From the NCBI RefSeq assembly GCF_022201045.2, contig NC_068558.1:48153501-48217500 (forward strand): a DNA stretch of 64,000 nt. The letters run 5' to 3'. Position numbers and translations under genes: made by a program. The stretch is from Citrus sinensis (lineage: Eukaryota; Streptophyta; Magnoliopsida; Sapindales; Rutaceae). This document shows positions 24,920 through 35,527 of this stretch, piece by piece. Each line of letters starts with the position of its first letter. Position 1 is the first letter of the stretch. Below the pieces are notes generated by a model that was given only the letters and a program-made list of their open reading frames with translations, had not been told where the DNA came from and ran no database searches.

Positions 24920-25342
24920 TTTTTTTTTTTGAAATGGAAGAATTTTCATTAACCAAAAGAATTACAGATGATTCAATAACCACAGAGGTGGAATGATGTT
25001 CCACTCCTGGGGACCTGACAAAGAACTTACTGCTCGTGCCATAGAGTGAGCAGCAAAGTTCGCAGACCTACGCACAAACGAGAATTGTACTTCTCCTATA
25101 GAGTCAACAAGAGCCCGACAATCTTCGATAATTAGCCCAAACCCATTTGGACCTGCAAACTCCTCAGCCAAAGCTCGAAATACTTGTAAACAGTCCATTT
25201 CTATAATAACACAAGGAAACTGCATCCCTTTAATCCAGCTGAGAGCTTCTCGAACGCCAAGTGCTTCTGCCTCCCGTGCTCCAAAACTTCCTGTCATCCC
25301 AGCACCCCTGAGCTGCCAAAAAGCAACCTCCAAAAAGCAACA
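24920..25342 (-). mobile_element. 5'-truncated LINE insertion (RNase H-like 3' end)
   Basis: A 423-bp insertion absent from the paralogous site in copy 1. It is flanked by 15-bp direct repeats ATGATGGGAAATTTT (24905-24919 and 25343-25357). A poly-T run at its left end is the poly-A tail of an element inserted on the minus strand. The minus frame 25333-24962 encodes about 120 residues of an RNase H-like (RVT_3) domain, with the features AREAEALGVREAL, IEMDCLQVFRAL and FVRRSANFAAHSMA. This domain sits at the 3' end of many plant L1-type LINEs. The reverse transcriptase is missing, as expected from 5' truncation. Confidence 0.88.
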
Positions 25343-25699
25343 ATGATGGGAAATTTTAAAAATTTAGATTTTGTTTATATTCTCTCAAGGGAATCATATC
25401 ATCGGAATAACATAAGTTCATTTAAAACTTCGAACTGGATCAATTAATTTAAATAAAATTAGATTGTATTTAATAGGAATTTAAATCAAATAATTATTTT
25501 TAAGAAAAATTCTATAGTACCGTAATAAAAATTACGGTATTAATGCCGTAATTACTGTACACCGTTGGATTAAATCAACAGTATGCAATAACTATAACAT
25601 AATAAAAAAATTTGTAAATTTTTTTCATTAACCGGTTGTTAACCGGCTAAACATTTATTTAAAAAAATTAACTGGTTAAAATTTTCAAAATTATATACA

Positions 25700-26650
25700 T
25701 ATATATATATATTTTAAAACCGAATCTACAAAAATCCAAATAGAATCTCATAATTCGAATCTACAAAAATCCAAATAGAATCTCATAATTCGAAGGGCAC
25801 AACATCGAGTCTAAGAAATTGCAGCACGCCGGATCTTGTATTTTCGAAGCGATTGGGCTTGCTGGCTAACCCAAATTTTGTTTTCCTCAATCGTTCCTCT
25901 TTTCCTGCCAATCATCGCTTTGAAAACTGCCTGAAGCCAAAAAGAAGCGAGAAATAAGAAGCTCTACAACGGTTCATGTTGGTGAAGGGGCTGAGTTTGT
26001 GTTCCTGCCCATCACCGATTTGAAATCTGCTTGCAGCAAAACAGAAGCGGATTTGAAATTTGCCCATCGCCAAGGCGTTCCTCTTTAAATCCATCACTAA
26101 ATACCAATAGATTATTTAATCGGACAAGAAGAAGCTCTACAACAACTTGGTTGAGGAGAACCAGGCTGTGTTCGTATTCGTGAAGGGGTTTCGGAACAAC
26201 GATACCGGCTGGGCATCAGTGATTCAGGAGGTAAACTCTTCTTAAGACTTTTTTTAACCCTTTTTAAAGTTTTTTAAGTGGATTTTTTTATAATTTTTGG
26301 ATACTGGGCATCTGGATTGGTTGTGGTATTTTGTTTGGTTTCCAAGAGAATTAAGGGATAAAGAAATTTTGATGAGATTTGACAGTGCCTGAAGCGGAGT
26401 ACCAGGTGTTGATCATAAGTTGTTGCTGCTGCCCTCAATCTTATTGATTGGAAGAGAAGGCAAGGCAAGTTCCAGCCACTGATTCCCCTCCACCGCGTTT
26501 GCATTGTTGTTAATTCCACCAAGTAAGCCTATTTTTGGTATATTTGTTTGTTTGCTACAAATAATTTCAACATAAAATTTAATAGAATTGTTTTGTGTCA
26601 CTTGGGTTAATGAAGAAATAGAAACTGAACCTTAATTTGGTGCGATGTAT
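25700..26650 (+). other. Gene-like, possibly captured segment inside the Mutator-like element
   Basis: This part is less AT-rich than the rest of the element. It contains a 36-codon open stretch at 26123-26230 that ends in a good donor (CAGGAG|GTAAACT); translated it includes KKLYNNLVEENQAVF and FRNNDTGWASVIQE. A further exon-like block may lie near 26385-26460. The frame has a stop just upstream and no recognised family. Mutator-like elements often carry captured gene pieces; that this is one is inference. The direct repeat CGAATCTACAAAAATCC occurs twice around 25722-25775. Confidence 0.3.
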
Positions 26651-26929
26651 AGGTTTGGACGAAATTAAAAGTAAATTTCGTTAATTGTTGTGCCCTTGAT
26701 TTTGTATTCTCATGTGCATTGATTTTGGTTGGAAGTTTAATAGAATACGAGGTTCATCAACTGCAAATAATTTCAATATCAATGAATTTCATCAACTCTT
26801 AGTTCAATAGAAAGTGAATTATTGTTTATACAAATAAATTTACCAGTTAGAATGAGTTCCACTGTGGTAATGAAGGGAAAATTAAGTCTAGAGTTAGCCT
26901 AGAGAAGCATGTTTGAAACGTAGGGATGA

Positions 26930-27690
26930 TTTGCTGCTGTATTTGGGATGATTTGCTGTTGTTCTTGGGTTAAATTTTTCTGGTGTTTTGGGCTTCATTT
27001 GCTGCTGATTTTGGGTTAAATTTTTTGCTGTTTCTGGGTAAATTAGCTGCTGTTTTTAGTCTAATTTTTTGCTGTTTTTGGATCAATTTACTGCTATTTT
27101 TGGGTTATATTTTCTGCTGTTTGGAGGTAAATTTTTCTGGTGTTTTGGGCTTCATTTGCTACTGTTTTTGTGTTAAATTTTCCGCTGTTTCTCGGTAAAT
27201 TTGCTGCTGTTTTTCAGTTAAATTTTTTGCTGTTTCTGGATAAATTTACTGCTGTTTTTGGGTTAAATTTTCTGCTGTTTTGTGGTTAAATTTTCTGCTG
27301 TTTTGGGCCTCATTTGCTGCTGTTTTTGTGTTAAATTTTCTGCTACTTCTGGGTAAATTTGCTGCTTTTTTTCAATTAAATTTTCTGCTGTTTCTAGATA
27401 AATTTACTGCTATTTTTGGGTTAAATTTTCTGCTGCTTCTGGGTAAATTTGCTGCTGTTTTTCAATTAATTTTTCTGCTGTTTCTGGATAAATTTACTGC
27501 TGTTTTTGGGTAAAATTTTCGAGTGTTTTGGGCTTCAGTTGCTGCTATTTCTGTGTTAAAATTCTGCTGGTTTTGGGTTAATTTGCTGCCGTATTTCAGT
27601 TAAATTTTTTTTCTGTTTTTGGATAAATTTACTACTACTTTTGGGTTAATTTTTTTGCTGTTTCCGGATATATTTGCTGTTGTTTTTGTG
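26930..27690. repeat. Minisatellite, 45-bp period made of two ~22-bp half units
   Basis: About 16 imperfect units alternate TTTTTGGGTTAAATTTTCTGCTG with TTTCTGGATAAATTTACTGCTG. The + strand is rich in T and G with almost no C other than in CTGCTG. The 45-bp period is 15 codons, so a + frame stays open with a repeated FLLFLDKFTAIFGLN-like peptide. This is judged a by-product of the repeat, not a gene. Confidence 0.85.
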
Positions 27691-28004
27691 TATGGAGCTG
27701 GCCGGAAAATGGTCATGATGCATTTTGAATGGAGAAGGATGGGGATTGATAGTAAAAGTTGCTTGTGTTGTTCCTGCTGCTACTTGCTTCATTTGAGCTT
27801 CTACAATCCATTGATAATAGAGGGAAGAAGAAAGAGATGATGAGAAAGTAGATTTTATCTCAAGTTTATTTAGTTAAGTTGGATGGATTTTATCTCAACT
27901 CATTAAAAAGTAGATCAGGTTAGAATTTCACTAACCCTATCAAACCCAACTCATGCCCACCCTTATATCATTCTATCTAAATCATAAAATGCCAATAATC
28001 AACG

Positions 28005-31000
28005 TTAGAGTGGTAAATTGGTCTACAAAATTTAAAAAAAAATAAAAAATAGAAAAAAAACTAGTAAATTAATGTTGGAGTTGTAAATTATAAGAAAAAA
28101 TTGTAAACAAAACAAAAACTTAGAAAAATGACATAAAACTTGTAAATTGACATTAAGTGTGAAATGAAACAAAAAATATGTAAATCATACATAAAACTAG
28201 TAAATTAATGAAAAATTTGGTAAATTAATATTAGAGTTGAAAATTGTAAGAAGAACTTGTAAACAAAACAAAAACTTAGAAAAATGACATATAACTAGTA
28301 AATTGACATTAATTGTGAAATGAAACAAAAAATATGTAAATCACACATAAAATTAGTAAATTAATGAAAAAATGAGTAAATTAATGTTGGAGTTGTAAAT
28401 TGCAAGAAGAACTTGTAAACAAAATAAAAATTTAGAAAAATGACATAGAACTTGTAAATTGACATTAAGTGTGAAATGAAACAATAAATTTGTAAATCAC
28501 ACATAAAACTAGTAAATTAATGGAAAAATGAGTAAATTAATGTTGGAGTTGTAAATTGCAAGAAGAACTTGTAAACAAAACAAAAACTTAGAAAAATGAC
28601 ATAGAACTTGTAAATTGACATTAAGTGTGAAATAAAACAATAAATTTGTAAATCACACATAAAACTAGTAAATTAATGGAAAAATTGGTAAATTAATGTT
28701 AGAGTTGTAAATTGCAAGAAAAACTTGTAAACAAAAAAAAATTTTAGAAAAATGACATAGAACTTGCCAATTGACATTAAGTGTGAAATAAAAAATTAAA
28801 TTTGTAAATCACACATAAAACTAGTAAATTAATGGAAAAATGAGTAAATTAATGTTGGAGTTGTAAATTGCAAGAAGAACTTGTAAACAAAACAAAAACT
28901 TAGAAAAATGACATAGAACTTGCAAATTGATATTAAGTATGAAATGAAACAAAAAATATGTAAATCACACATAAAACTAGTAAATTAATGGAAAAATTGG
29001 TAAATTAATGTTAGAGTTGTAAATTGTAAGAAGAACTTGTAAACAAAACAAAAACTTAGAAAAATGACATACAACTAGTAAATTGACATTAATTGTGAAA
29101 TGAAACAAAAAAACATGTAAATCACACCTAAAACTAGTAAATTGATGGAAAAATTGGTAAATTAATGTTGGAGTTGTAAATTGTAAGAAGAACTTGTAAA
29201 CAAAACAAAAACTTAGAAAAATGACATAGAACTTGTAAATTGACATTAAGTGTGAAATGAAACAAAAAATATGTAAATGACACCTAAAACTAGTAAATTG
29301 ATGGAAAAATTGGTAAATTAATGTTGTAGTTGTAAATTGCAAGAAGAACTTGTATACAAAACAAAAACTTAGAAAAATGACATAGAACTTGTAAATTGAC
29401 ATTAAGTGTGAAATGAAACAATAAATGTGTAAATCACACATAAAACTAGTAAATTGATGGAAAAATGAGTAAATTAATGTTGGAGTTGTAAATTGCAAGA
29501 AGAACTTGTAAACAAAACAAAAACTTAGAAAAATGACATAGACCTTGTAAATTGACATTAAGTGTGAAATGAAACAATAAATTTGTAAATCACACATAAA
29601 ACCAGTAAATTAATGAAAAAATGAGTAAATTAATGTTGGAGTTGTAAATTGCAAGAAGAACTTGTAAACAAAACAAAAACTTAGAAAAATGACATAGAAC
29701 TCGCAAATTGACATTAAGTGTGAAATGAAACAATAAATTTGTAAATCACACATAAAACCGGTAAATTAATGAAAAAATGAGTAAATTAATGTTGGAGTTG
29801 TAAATTGTAAGAAGAACTTGTAAACAAAACAAACTTAGAAAAATGACATAGAACTAGTAAATTGACATTAAGTGTGAAATGAAACAATAAATATGTAAAT
29901 CACACATAAAACTAGTAAATTGATGGAAAAATGAGTAAATTAATGTTGGAGTTGTAAATTGCAAGAAGAACTTGTAAACAAAACAAAAACTTAGAAAAAT
30001 GACATAGAACTTGTAAATTGACATTAAGTGTGAAATGAAACAATTAATTTGTAAATCACACATAAAACTAGTAAATTAATGGAAAAATGAGTAAATTAAT
30101 ATTGGAGTTGTAAATTGTAAGAAGAACTTGTAAACAAAACAAAATTAGAAAAATGACATAGAGCTAATAAATTGACATTAAGTGTGAAATGAAACAAAAA
30201 ATATGTAAATCACACATAAAACTAGTAAATTGATGGAAAAATGAGTAAATTAATGTTGGAGTTGTAAATTGCAAGAAGAACTTGTAAACAAAACAAAAAC
30301 TTAGAAAAATGACATAGAACTTGTAAATTGACATTAAGTGTGAAATGAAACAATTAATTTGTAAATCACACATAAAACTAGTAAATTAATGGAAAAATGA
30401 GTAAATTAATATTGGAGTTGTAAATTGTAAGAAGAACTTGTAAACAAAACAAAATTAGAAAAATGACATAGAGCTAATAAATTGACATTAAGTGTGAAAT
30501 GAAACAAAAAATATGTAAATCACACATAAAACTAGTAAATTGATGGAAAATTGAGTAAATTAATGTTAGAGTTGTAAATTGTAAGAAGAACTTGTAAACA
30601 AAACAAAAACTTAGAAAAATGACATAGAACTTGTAAATTGACATCAAGTGTGAAATGAAACAATAAATTTGTAAATCACACATAAAACTAGTAAATTAAT
30701 GGAAAAATGAGTAAATTAATGTTGGAGTTGTAAATTGCAAGAAGAACTTGTAAACAAAACAAAAACTTAGAAAAATGACATAGAACTTGTAAATTGACAT
30801 TAAGTGTGAAATAAAACAATAAATTTGTAAATCACACATAAAACTAGTAAATTAATGGAAAAATTGGTAAATTAATGTTAGAGTTGTAAATTGCAAGAAA
30901 AACTTGTAAACAAAAAAAAAATTTAGAAAAATGACATAGAACTTGCCAATTGACATTAAGTGTGAAATAAAAAATTAAATTTGTAAATCACACATAAAAC

Positions 31001-33655
31001 TAGTAAATTAATGGAAAAATGAGTAAATTAATGTTGGAGTTGTAAATTGCAAGAAAAACTTGTAAACAAAAAAAAATTTTAGAAAAATGACATAAAACTT
31101 GCCAATTGACATTAAGTGTGAAATAAAAAATTAAATTTGTAAATCACACATAAAACTAGTAAATTAATGGAAAAATGAGTAAATTAATGTTGGAGTTGTA
31201 AATTGCAAGAAGAACTTGTAAACAAAACAAAAACTTAGAAAAATGACATAGAACTTGCAAATTGATATTAAGTATGAAATGAAACAAAAAATATGTAAAT
31301 CACACATAAAACTAGTAAATTAATGGAAAAATTGGTAAATTAATGTTAGAGTTGTAAATTGTAAGAAGAACTTGTAAACAAAACAAAAACTTAGAAAAAT
31401 GACATACAACTAGTAAATTGACATTAATTGTGAAATGAAACAAAAAAATATGTAAATGACACCTAAAACTAGTAAATTGATGGAAAAATTGGTAAATTAA
31501 TGTTGTAGTTGTAAATTGCAAGAAGAACTTGTATACAAAACAAAAACTTAGAAAAATGACATAGAACTTGTAAATTGACATTAAGTGTGAAATGAAACAA
31601 TAAATGTGTAAATCACACATAAAATTAGTAAATTGATGGAAAAATGAGTAAATTAATGTTGGAGTTGTAAATTGCAAGAAGAACTTGTAAACAAAACAAA
31701 AACTTAGAAAAATGACATAGAACTTGTAAATTGACATTAAGTGTGAAATGAAATAATAAATGTGTAAATCACACATAAAACCAGATGGAAAAATGAGTAA
31801 ATTAATGTTGGAGTTGTAAATTGCAAGAAGAACTTGTAAACAAAACAAAAACTTAGAAAAATGACATAGAACTTGTAAATTGACATTAAGTGTGAAATGA
31901 AACAATAAATTTGTAAATCACACATAAAACCAGTAAATTAATGAAAAAATGAGTAAATTAATGTTGGAGTTGTAAATTGCAAGAAGAACTTGTAAACAAA
32001 ACAAAAACTTAGAAAAATGACATAGAACTCGCAAATTGACATTAAGTGTGAAATGAAACAATAAATTTGTAAATCACACATAAAACCGGTAAATTAATGA
32101 AAAAATGAGTAAATTAATGTTGGAGTTGTAAATTGTAAGAAGAACTTGTAAACAAAACAAACTTAGAAAAATGACATAGAACTAGTAAATTGACATTAAG
32201 TGTGAAATGAAACAATAAATATGTAAATCACACATAAAACTAGTAAATTGATGGAAAAATGAGTAAATTAATGTTGGAGTTGTAAATTGCAAGAAGAACT
32301 TGTAAACAAAACAAAAACTTAGAAAAATGACATAGAACTTGTAAATTGACATTAAGTGTGAAATGAAACAATTAATTTGTAAATCACACATAAAACTAGT
32401 AAATTAATGGAAAAATGAGTAAATTAATATTGGAGTTGTAAATTGTAAGAAGAACTTGTAAACAAAACAAAATTAGAAAAATGACATAGAGCTAATAAAT
32501 TGACATTAAGTGTGAAATGAAACAAAAAATATGTAAATCACACATAAAACTAGTAAATTGATGGAAAATTGAGTAAATTAATGTTAGAGTTGTAAATTGG
32601 AAGAAGAACTTGTAAACAAAACAAAAACTTAGAAAAATGACATAGAACTTGTAAATTGACATTAAGTGTGAAATGAAACAATAAATTTGTAAATCACACA
32701 TAAAACTAGTAAATTAATGAAAAAAATTGGTAAATTAATGTTGGAGTTGTAAATTGTAAGAAGAACTTGTAAACAAAATAAAAACTTAGAAAAATGACAT
32801 ACAACTAGTAAATTGACATTAAGTGTGAAATGAAACAAAAAGTGTGTAAATCACACATAAAACTAGTAAATTGATGGAAAACTGAGTAAATTAATGTTGG
32901 AGTTGTAAAATGCAAGAAGAACTTGTAAACAAAACAAAAACTTAGAAAAATGACATACAACTAGTAAATTGACATTAATTGTGAAATGAAACAAAAAATG
33001 TGTAAATCACACATAAAACTAGTAAATTGATGGAAAAATGAGTAAATTAATGTTGGAGTTGTAAAATGCAAGAAGAATTTGTAAACAAAACAAAAACTTA
33101 GAAAAATGACATACAACTAGTAAATTGACATTAATTGTGAAATGAAACAAAAAATGTGTAAATCACACATAAAACTAGTAAATTAATGGAAAAATTGGTA
33201 AATTAATGTTAGAGTTGTAAATTGTAAGAAGAACTTGTAAACAAAACAAAAACTTATAAAAATGACATACAACTAGTAAATTGACATTAATTGTGAAATG
33301 AAACAAAAAATGTGTAAATCACACATAAAATTAGTAAATTGATGGAAAAATGAATAAATTAATATTGGAGTTGTAAATTGTAAGAAGAACTTGTAAACAA
33401 AACCAAAATTTAGAAAAATTACATAGAACTTGTAAATTGACATTAAGTGTTAAATAAAACAAAAAATTTGTAAACCACACATACAACTAGTAAATTAATG
33501 GAAAAATAGGTAAATTAATGTTAGAGTTGTAAATTGTAAGAAGAATTTGTAAACAGAACAAAAACTTGTAAATGTTACATATAACTTGTAAATCAACATT
33601 AACTTGTAAAAGTTTCATAAAACTTGTAAATCACACATAAAATTAGTAAATGTAA
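28005..33655. repeat. 156-bp AT-rich tandem satellite, ~36 copies
   Basis: Monomer starts marked by GAAATGAAAC or GAAATAAAAC fall at 28161, 28317, 28473, 28629 and 28785, an exact 156-bp step, and the array continues to about 33655. Each monomer contains GTAAATCACACATAAAACTAGTAAATT, GTAAATTAATGTTGGAGTTG, AAGAAGAACTTGTAAACAAAAC and TTAGAAAAATGACATA blocks. Shorter TAAATT-centred sub-repeats suggest an older short unit. Edge monomers are degenerate and the centre is homogeneous, as expected of unequal exchange. Multiples of about 310 bp and 2.2-2.3 kb are repeated at a higher level. The 52-codon period keeps minus frames open up to 206 codons; these are not considered genes. Confidence 0.95.
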
Positions 33656-33967
33656 CCTGAAACTTGAACAAAAAAGAGTAATTACCTGCTATTTAGGTAA
33701 CAGGTTACTTATTTATTTAGAATTAATGGTAGAGATTTTTTATTCAAATCTAACGGTCCACGTCCATTACGACATCAATGCCGTAAATTTAGCTACGGCA
33801 TTATAGAATGACCCTTATTTTTAATTACCATTTCGATTATGAAAATAAACAAACAATTAATGGATGGTGCAGTATCTTAATTGAAATGCCTTGAAGGTTT
33901 CTTGTTGTCCTTTTTTTTTTTGGTTTTTCTCACTCTAAATTGGTAATTACAAGAAGATTGTGAAACC

Positions 33968-35325
33968 AACACAGCAATTAAACGCTAAATTCTTGATCAA
34001 CCTCTTCATCCCTAAAAGTGTAATTGATCAGTTTTCGTTTTTCTGGATTCTTTCATAAATCTCTATAACCTTACAGATTCGGTAGAATGCTCCATATGTT
34101 ATGGGATACCAGATAATAGAAGCCAAATTCATCAATTCATCTAGTTCTATTGCATCCACTCAAATCAATCTGTTGAATATATATATATATATAATGTTAG
34201 AGGCTGCACTAAACAAATTTGATTGTTTAGCCTCTGGCCTCTACTACAACTGTGATAATTTTTGTTTGTTAGTTATTTTCATGATGGGGGCCAAATAATA
34301 AAGAAGCTGTTCAATAGTTTCTTATTATGATTGATGTCGGGAAATAATGACATTCTAATGAGAATCGGTCAGCAGTAGTGAACACACACAGATGAGTAAG
34401 AAGTTTAGCAGATGTACATAATACATACACACACACAATAGCACTGGTGGAATTGCAAAGCCCTCCTCCATTCATGCTAATTAATGAGCTACCTTCAAAA
34501 AATTAAAAGGGCTTCGAACGCGGGTCATAACCTCCTTGGTCATTTTGTTGCTCGGCTGGTGAGCTGGGAGACTGCGGAGAGATGGTGAATTCAGCACACA
34601 CACCATGCATAGCAGATTCTTCTGCTTAATTTCTGGCTTTGCAAAAGACCAACCCTGTATGTTGTTCAGGCACCACGCACAACTTTCAAGTGATATATTG
34701 TTGGAGTCATCATGTTCTCTCGCTCCCTGGATTTTTACCATATGAACTGTAGACTTTAGGATCCCCTAAAGGGGATTCCAGAATAGGTATGCACATTTTC
34801 TCTTCTTAGTCAAAATTTAAACATACTTGTTTATAATAAAAAATTTATCATCGTTTAATTTATTTCTTCATTGTCTTACAATTATTTTGAATTTTATAAA
34901 ACAAAAATAATTGTGCCGTAAATTAAGGTTTAAAGAGGGAAGGTTCATAATTAGAAGGAGTGAAGAATTTAATTTAGTTAAATTAGTAATTGCCTTTGAA
35001 TGTCATTTAATAGCATTGAAACTATAATTAAAAAAATGGTGTTTCTATATAGATTTTATAACGGGTGTGAAAAGCATTACCCAAACTATGGTAAGTTCAA
35101 GTTTTTCGAAATAAGGAAACGGATTGAATGCGTGAAGGAGGATTGGACAGGGGCAATTCTAAAAACGAATCCGGGGTACGAAGAAATAAGGGGCAGGTTG
35201 AATCGGCAATGGCGCTGCTCTCTGATGGGCTCATAGAAAAGCCCACCATCGATGGCCATTATTGACTTGACAACGGAGGCATAAACGCCTCCACAAGACC
35301 ACAGCCTAAAAAGCACTAGCAAAAA
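33968..35325. other. Intergenic DNA right of the duplication
   Basis: Single-copy sequence. An 86-codon minus frame at 34741-34481 starts with ATG but resembles no family I know. Short overlapping frames at 35000-35322 likewise have no recognisable product. TTAGGATCCCCTAAAGGGGATTCC at about 34754-34777 is a short palindrome. No gene is called. Confidence 0.5.
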
Positions 35326-35509
35326 ACCAACGAGGTGTAGGTTCAGCTGGCGCCGGCTGAACCGTTTAAGTGGTTTGATTGAGTTTGTTTCTCAGTTCGA
35401 GTTCTTTGAGAGTCGCTCTCGTTGGGAGGGTTTTATTGGCACCCAACCCAAATCTAGAGCAGTCGGAACTCAATGTGATCGCCGGATACTGAATGGTTAA
35501 GACAAAAAA
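35326..35509 (+). mobile_element. tRNA-derived SINE with 18-bp target duplication
   Basis: A 184-bp insertion flanked by AAAAAGCACTAGCAAAAA at 35308-35325 and 35510-35527 and ending in a poly-A tail. An A-box-like TAGGTTCAGCTGG lies at 35338-35350 and a B-box-like GTTCGAGTTCT at 35395-35405, with spacing right for an internal RNA polymerase III promoter. The target duplication is perfect, so insertion is probably recent. Confidence 0.85.
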
Positions 35510-35527
35510 AAAAAGCACTAGCAAAAA

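Larger units (their letters stand above)
25504..33814. mobile_element. 8.3-kb Mutator-like (MULE-type) element carrying satellite DNA
   Basis: The target sequence TATTTTTAA is duplicated at 25495-25503 and 33816-33824 (10 bp if the preceding T is counted). It is present once in copy 1 at 17928-17937. The element ends are imperfect inverted repeats: left GAAAAATTCTATAGTACCGT, right in reverse complement GGGTCATTCTATAATGCCGT. Similarity continues inward for about 75 bp through ATTACGG, TAATGCCGTAAT and ACCGTTGGATT-like blocks. No transposase frame is present. The cargo is a gene-like segment, a 45-bp minisatellite (26930-27690) and a 156-bp satellite (28005-33655). The class is inferred from target length and long terminal repeats. 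Confidence 0.8.
18091..33967. repeat. Tandem segmental duplication, copy 2, split by two insertions
   Basis: This is the homologue of 10943-18090. It is enlarged from 7148 to 15877 bp by a LINE fragment at 24920-25342 and a Mutator-like element at 25504-33814, each with its target duplication. The end of the unit resumes at 33825 and stops at AAACC 33963-33967, after which single-copy sequence (AACACAGCAATT) follows. Confidence 0.92.

Noticed and set aside
26983-27513. Two + frames of about 70 codons with repeated hydrophobic peptide
   Set aside because: They are explained by the 45-bp minisatellite; they have no homology or start context.
28005-33655. Regularly repeated blocks that could suggest a CRISPR-like array or a repeat-protein gene
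   Set aside because: There are no unique spacers between the repeats, the context is plant nuclear DNA, and the open minus frames follow only from the 156-bp (52-codon) period.
34481-34741. 86-codon minus frame with ATG
   Set aside because: No recognisable family, no splice partners and no conservation that I can see. A small gene cannot be excluded.
35000-35322. Overlapping 78-codon frames on both strands
   Set aside because: Mutual shadows with no recognisable product.
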